The notes beneath the pieces are model-generated. The model had not been told where the DNA came from and searched no databases. It worked only from the letters and a program-made list of their open reading frames with translations. This document shows, in pieces, positions 5,971-8,043 of a DNA stretch of 8,043 nucleotides (position 1 is its first letter; every line of letters starts with the position of its first letter). The translations under genes were made by a program, and so were the position numbers. The DNA is from Clostridiales bacterium (GTDB lineage: Bacteria > Bacillota > Clostridia > Saccharofermentanales > Saccharofermentanaceae): NCBI GenBank assembly GCA_017612755.1, contig JAGAFH010000014.1:1-8043 (forward strand). The letters run 5' to 3'.

Positions 5971-7407
5971 TCACCTCATTCCTGCAGTGAGCTCATAAAG
6001 CCTCACCGTTCCGCCGTCTTCTTCAGCGTCATATACCTTAAGCATAACATACCTGGCCGTGGTAAGACCAATATCGAAAGAGGCCACATCCATGGCGCAG
6101 GACTCCTGATAGTCCACAGGATAGAAAGTAGTTCCGTCAGAAGACACCAGAAGTTCCCAGGAACTCATATTCCACTCGGAAAGCTCCACCGATCCCGCGT
6201 TGTAAACAGTATATGTGTCAAAAGCAACTTCAGATCCCAGATCCAGCACGATAAAGTGCTCCACTCCCTCAACAACATAGCTGACGTCAGTCACATTTCC
6301 CGACTCCGCGCACCACTTGGTATCCAGTGATCCGTCCACCAGGAAAGAGTCCGCCTCCCCCTCATTGATATACCCCGAAGACCGCACTACAGTAGCAGAC
6401 GAAAACACATTGTCATAAGACACGGGACCGGAAACAGCAGAAGCGGAAGGAACGGAAGACAGATCCGGAAGCTCAAGGGACACATACGAGATATCAGGAA
6501 CCCCGGGAATATCCGATGTCAGGTAATTATCCCTGTAAGACGAAAAACCATCAAAAGAATAATCCCCCGATTCCACATCAGCCAGGAACTGCAAGCGCAG
6601 ATCTTCTATAGTGGAACATCCGGTAACGGAAGACACCACAGAATTAAAAGCAGTATCAGGATCAAGAGGATCTCCCTCCAGTTCTATCTCCCCGGAATCT
6701 ATCGCCGCCACCAGTGAATCCAGAAGTCCAAGGGAGGATCCGGTTGTCGGATACTTATAGTCCAGATACGCAAAGAAAGGAACTCCTTCCCCGTAGGGCT
6801 CATAGTACCAGGACTGAACGCTCTCACAGGAAAGGTCTATATACTTCAAAGCAGAAGGCGAAGTATTGTGGAAATATCTGTATCCCGCATAGCTGGCCAG
6901 TATCTCCTCGAACCAGTCAAGATAAGAATAGAAATAGAAAGCGCTGTGGGCCAGCTCATGGGCAAACCATCCGATGTCGGTAGGATTCTCATTTGCATAA
7001 GCAACTGACACCCCGATCGTCTCTCCTGAGGAATAAGCCACCCCGTCGTCAGAAGGATCCGCATAAAGACAGATGGTGGAAGGTTCCGTCCCGTCACCCC
7101 ATCTTGCACATATCCTGGGATATACCGCATAGAAAAGATGCGTAAGTTCTTCCTTATATTCCTCCGACTCAACAAGATCCCAGGACCCGGTAAACACAAG
7201 AGAATAAGAAGACGAGGATTCATCTGCCACAGGAACATCAAAAGAACTGTTCCGGATCACCGGAGATCTTAAAGTCTCACCCGGGCAGGAATAACAAACA
7301 GCCGAAGAGGAGGAAGAAGATGAAGTCTCTTCAGCCACCGGCCCGGAACACCCCGCCAGCAGAAAAGAAAGAACAAGTACCAAAGAAACAATTCTCTTAG
7401 TCGACAC
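5971..7407 (-). CDS. Surface lipoprotein with HExxH metallopeptidase-like domain and C-terminal F5/8 type C domain
   Basis: A 478-residue exported lipoprotein. It starts MSTKRIVSLVLVLSFLLAGC: a short K/R n-region, hydrophobic core and lipobox LAGC with the lipidated cysteine at 20, then a serine-rich linker. A central region (about 75-200) carries W-F-A-H150-E-L-A-H154 and, about 13 residues later, WFEEILASYAGYRY with E167/E168. This is the HExxH plus downstream glutamate layout of gluzincin-like metallopeptidases, and it resembles the plant/bacterial basic secretory protein peptidase family. The last roughly 140 residues look like an F5/8 type C (discoidin, CBM32-like) module with VDGSLDTKWC, FIVLDLGS and ARYVMLKVYDAEEDGG, suggesting glycan or surface binding. 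The start is the GTG at 7407, because GAGGTGG (7414-7420) lies 6 nt upstream and the signal peptide then begins properly; a GTG at 7437 lies within the terminator tract. Exact family and substrate are uncertain. Confidence 0.85.
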   Translation of the reverse strand: MSTKRIVSLVLVLSFLLAGCSGPVAEETSSSSSSSAVCYSCPGETLRSPVIRNSSFDVPVADESSSSYSLVFTGSWDLVESEEYKEELTHLFYAVYPRICARWGDGTEPSTICLYADPSDDGVAYSSGETIGVSVAYANENPTDIGWFAHELAHSAFYFYSYLDWFEEILASYAGYRYFHNTSPSALKYIDLSCESVQSWYYEPYGEGVPFFAYLDYKYPTTGSSLGLLDSLVAAIDSGEIELEGDPLDPDTAFNSVVSSVTGCSTIEDLRLQFLADVESGDYSFDGFSSYRDNYLTSDIPGVPDISYVSLELPDLSSVPSASAVSGPVSYDNVFSSATVVRSSGYINEGEADSFLVDGSLDTKWCAESGNVTDVSYVVEGVEHFIVLDLGSEVAFDTYTVYNAGSVELSEWNMSSWELLVSSDGTTFYPVDYQESCAMDVASFDIGLTTARYVMLKVYDAEEDGGTVRLYELTAGMR

Positions 7408-7437
7408 CAAAAACCACCTCACAAGTAAGTCTAACAC

Positions 7438-7463
7438 AAAAAGACCCGGACAAAAGCCGGGCC
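7438..7463 (-). terminator. Intrinsic terminator between the cyclase gene and the lipoprotein gene
   Basis: On the minus strand GGCCCGG (7463-7457) pairs with CCGGGTC (7449-7443), seven pairs including one G-U, around a 7-nt loop (CTTTTGT), followed by five T (7442-7438). It fits the end of the cyclase-family transcript, whose stop codon is about 164 bp upstream. It also lies between the best promoter candidate for the lipoprotein gene and that gene's ribosome binding site, only 17 nt before GAGGTGG, so it may act as an attenuator. Confidence 0.8.
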
Positions 7464-7504
7464 TTTGGAGGGTGTGTTATGAAGATTAATTGCCTGATAA
7501 TTGA

Positions 7505-7534
7505 ATTATTACACCGGAGTACTTCGATTTCCAA
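7505..7534 (-). promoter_or_regulatory. Candidate extended -10 promoter reading toward the lipoprotein gene
   Basis: On the minus strand TTGGAA (7534-7529, 4 of 6) is followed after 18 bp by AATAAT (7510-7505, 5 of 6), with TGT directly before the -10 box as in extended -10 promoters. Transcription would begin near 7498 and run through the hairpin at 7438-7463 before reaching the lipoprotein start at 7407. Confidence 0.4.
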
Positions 7535-7544
7535 AGCAAAATGT

Positions 7545-7566
7545 GGCAGATTTGAGTTAATCTGCC
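7545..7566. repeat. 8-bp inverted repeat (hairpin) in the 7408-7626 intergenic region
   Basis: GGCAGATT (7545-7552) and AATCTGCC (7559-7566) are perfect inverted copies around a 6-nt loop. On the minus strand the stem is followed only by ACATTTTG, which is a poor U-tract, so it is at most a weak terminator of the cyclase transcript. Just beyond it lies the 14-bp palindrome AAAATTGCAATTTT (7569-7582). Apart from these, the promoter candidate and the terminator, I see nothing else in this spacer of about 220 bp. Confidence 0.5.
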
Positions 7567-7626
7567 CCAAAATTGCAATTTTACCCTCATTTTCAGCCGG
7601 AAAACGTGCAAATTTCGCAAATATCT

Positions 7627-8043
7627 TTATATTTCCATCAAGATTGCCCTGCAGGGAGCCCCGTCTGCTCCGCCCAGATTTAAAGGGGCGGCGCAAAGAA
7701 GATAAGTCCCCACAGGAACGGAAGAAAGACGTATCCCCTCAAGGAGCACAACAGATGCACCAAGAAGAACATTATGCACAGCAGCAGGAGCAGATTCAGG
7801 TCCCACAGTCTGTGATTCATTTCCAAATAAAACAACACCTGAAGATGCCACAACAGAAGCAGCCTCCAAGGTCAAGGTAGCAGGTCCCTTAATAAGTATC
7901 ATCCGCGAAGACCCTGCAGCAGCAATAATAGAAGTAATATCAGATGCACTTATATCTCCTGAATGTTCTGCCACATAGGCATAGCCCACGAACTTCTCAA
8001 GAGGCACCTGATCAACAGTAGCCCCGGAAGGAATAAAGTGATA
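7627..8043 (-). CDS. Cyclase / kynurenine formamidase family hydrolase, C-terminal part (start beyond window)
   Basis: The frame is open from the right edge to a TAA at 7627-7629, giving 138 residues from YHFIPSGATVDQ to GADGAPCRAILMEI. This matches the C-terminal part of the Cyclase family (PF04199: metal-dependent hydrolases such as arylformamidase KynB). Supporting traits are the YHFIPxG-TVDQxPLEKFVG segment that follows the HxGTHxDxP metal motif (itself outside the window), the histidine and glutamate 12 residues apart (H90 and E102 of the partial sequence, in VHNVLLGASVVLLEG), matching the catalytic H/E pair of KynB, and the closing PLNLGGADGAPCRA. The GTG at 8007 lies inside the conserved core and is not a real start. 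No tryptophan-pathway neighbour is visible, so the actual substrate is undecided. The ending is normal, so this is an edge truncation and not a broken gene. Confidence 0.88.
   Translation of the reverse strand, partial: YHFIPSGATVDQVPLEKFVGYAYVAEHSGDISASDITSIIAAAGSSRMILIKGPATLTLEAASVVASSGVVLFGNESQTVGPESAPAAVHNVLLGASVVLLEGIRLSSVPVGTYLLCAAPLNLGGADGAPCRAILMEI

Noticed and set aside
7397..7696. Minus-strand 99-codon frame across the 7408-7626 spacer
   Set aside because: It overlaps the end of the cyclase gene, the terminator and the lipoprotein start in a different frame, and its sequence shows no domain or ribosome binding site.
7479..7880. Plus-strand 133-codon frame beginning with an ATG preceded by GGAGG at a good distance
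   Set aside because: From 7627 onward it runs antisense to the conserved cyclase-family gene, and its translation is low-complexity (Q/K/R/P-rich) with no recognisable family. The GGAGG match is probably chance.

Overview
The window looks like part of the chromosome of an anaerobic, hydrogen-metabolising Gram-positive bacterium, most likely a member of the Clostridia. The evidence is a complete [FeFe]-hydrogenase maturation set with a TM1266-type regulator, strong GGAGG/GAGGTGG Shine-Dalgarno sites, a lipobox lipoprotein and tightly packed operons with intrinsic terminators. The genus cannot be named from this sequence alone. No mobile element, rRNA, tRNA or CRISPR array is visible.

Layout, left to right. 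(1) 1-173, minus: start of a response regulator that runs off the left edge. (2) 174-360: divergent intergenic region with short palindromes, a pair of 11-bp-spaced TTAAGA repeats and a good promoter for the next gene. (3) 361-1203, plus: CPBP/CAAX-type membrane protease. Its 3' end overlaps the end of hydF, which converges on it, by 56 bp. (4) 1148-5113, minus: a four-gene operon transcribed in the order TM1266-like small regulator, hydE, hydG, hydF, with junctions that overlap, abut or leave only 8 bp. (5) 5114-5275: the leader of that operon. It can fold into a three-way-junction-like element whose closing stem competes with an intrinsic terminator sitting just before the ribosome binding site. 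(6) 5276-7407, minus: a two-gene unit encoding a surface lipoprotein (HELAH metallopeptidase-like domain plus C-terminal F5/8 type C domain) and a small two-helix membrane protein of unknown function. (7) 7408-7626: intergenic region with an intrinsic terminator, a candidate promoter, an 8-bp hairpin and a 14-bp palindrome. (8) 7627-8043, minus: the C-terminal 138 residues of a cyclase/kynurenine-formamidase family hydrolase whose start lies beyond the right edge.

How the genes work together. HydE, HydG and HydF are the three dedicated maturases of the [FeFe]-hydrogenase H-cluster. HydG makes CO, cyanide and the Fe synthon from tyrosine, HydE processes that synthon, and HydF is the GTPase scaffold that hands the 2Fe subcluster to apo-hydrogenase. 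The small TM1266-like protein normally accompanies these genes. The hydrogenase structural gene is not in the window. The operon leader (about 5127-5213) is the most interesting item: it has the architecture of a transcription-attenuation riboswitch or other regulatory leader, and I do not recognise it as a known class.
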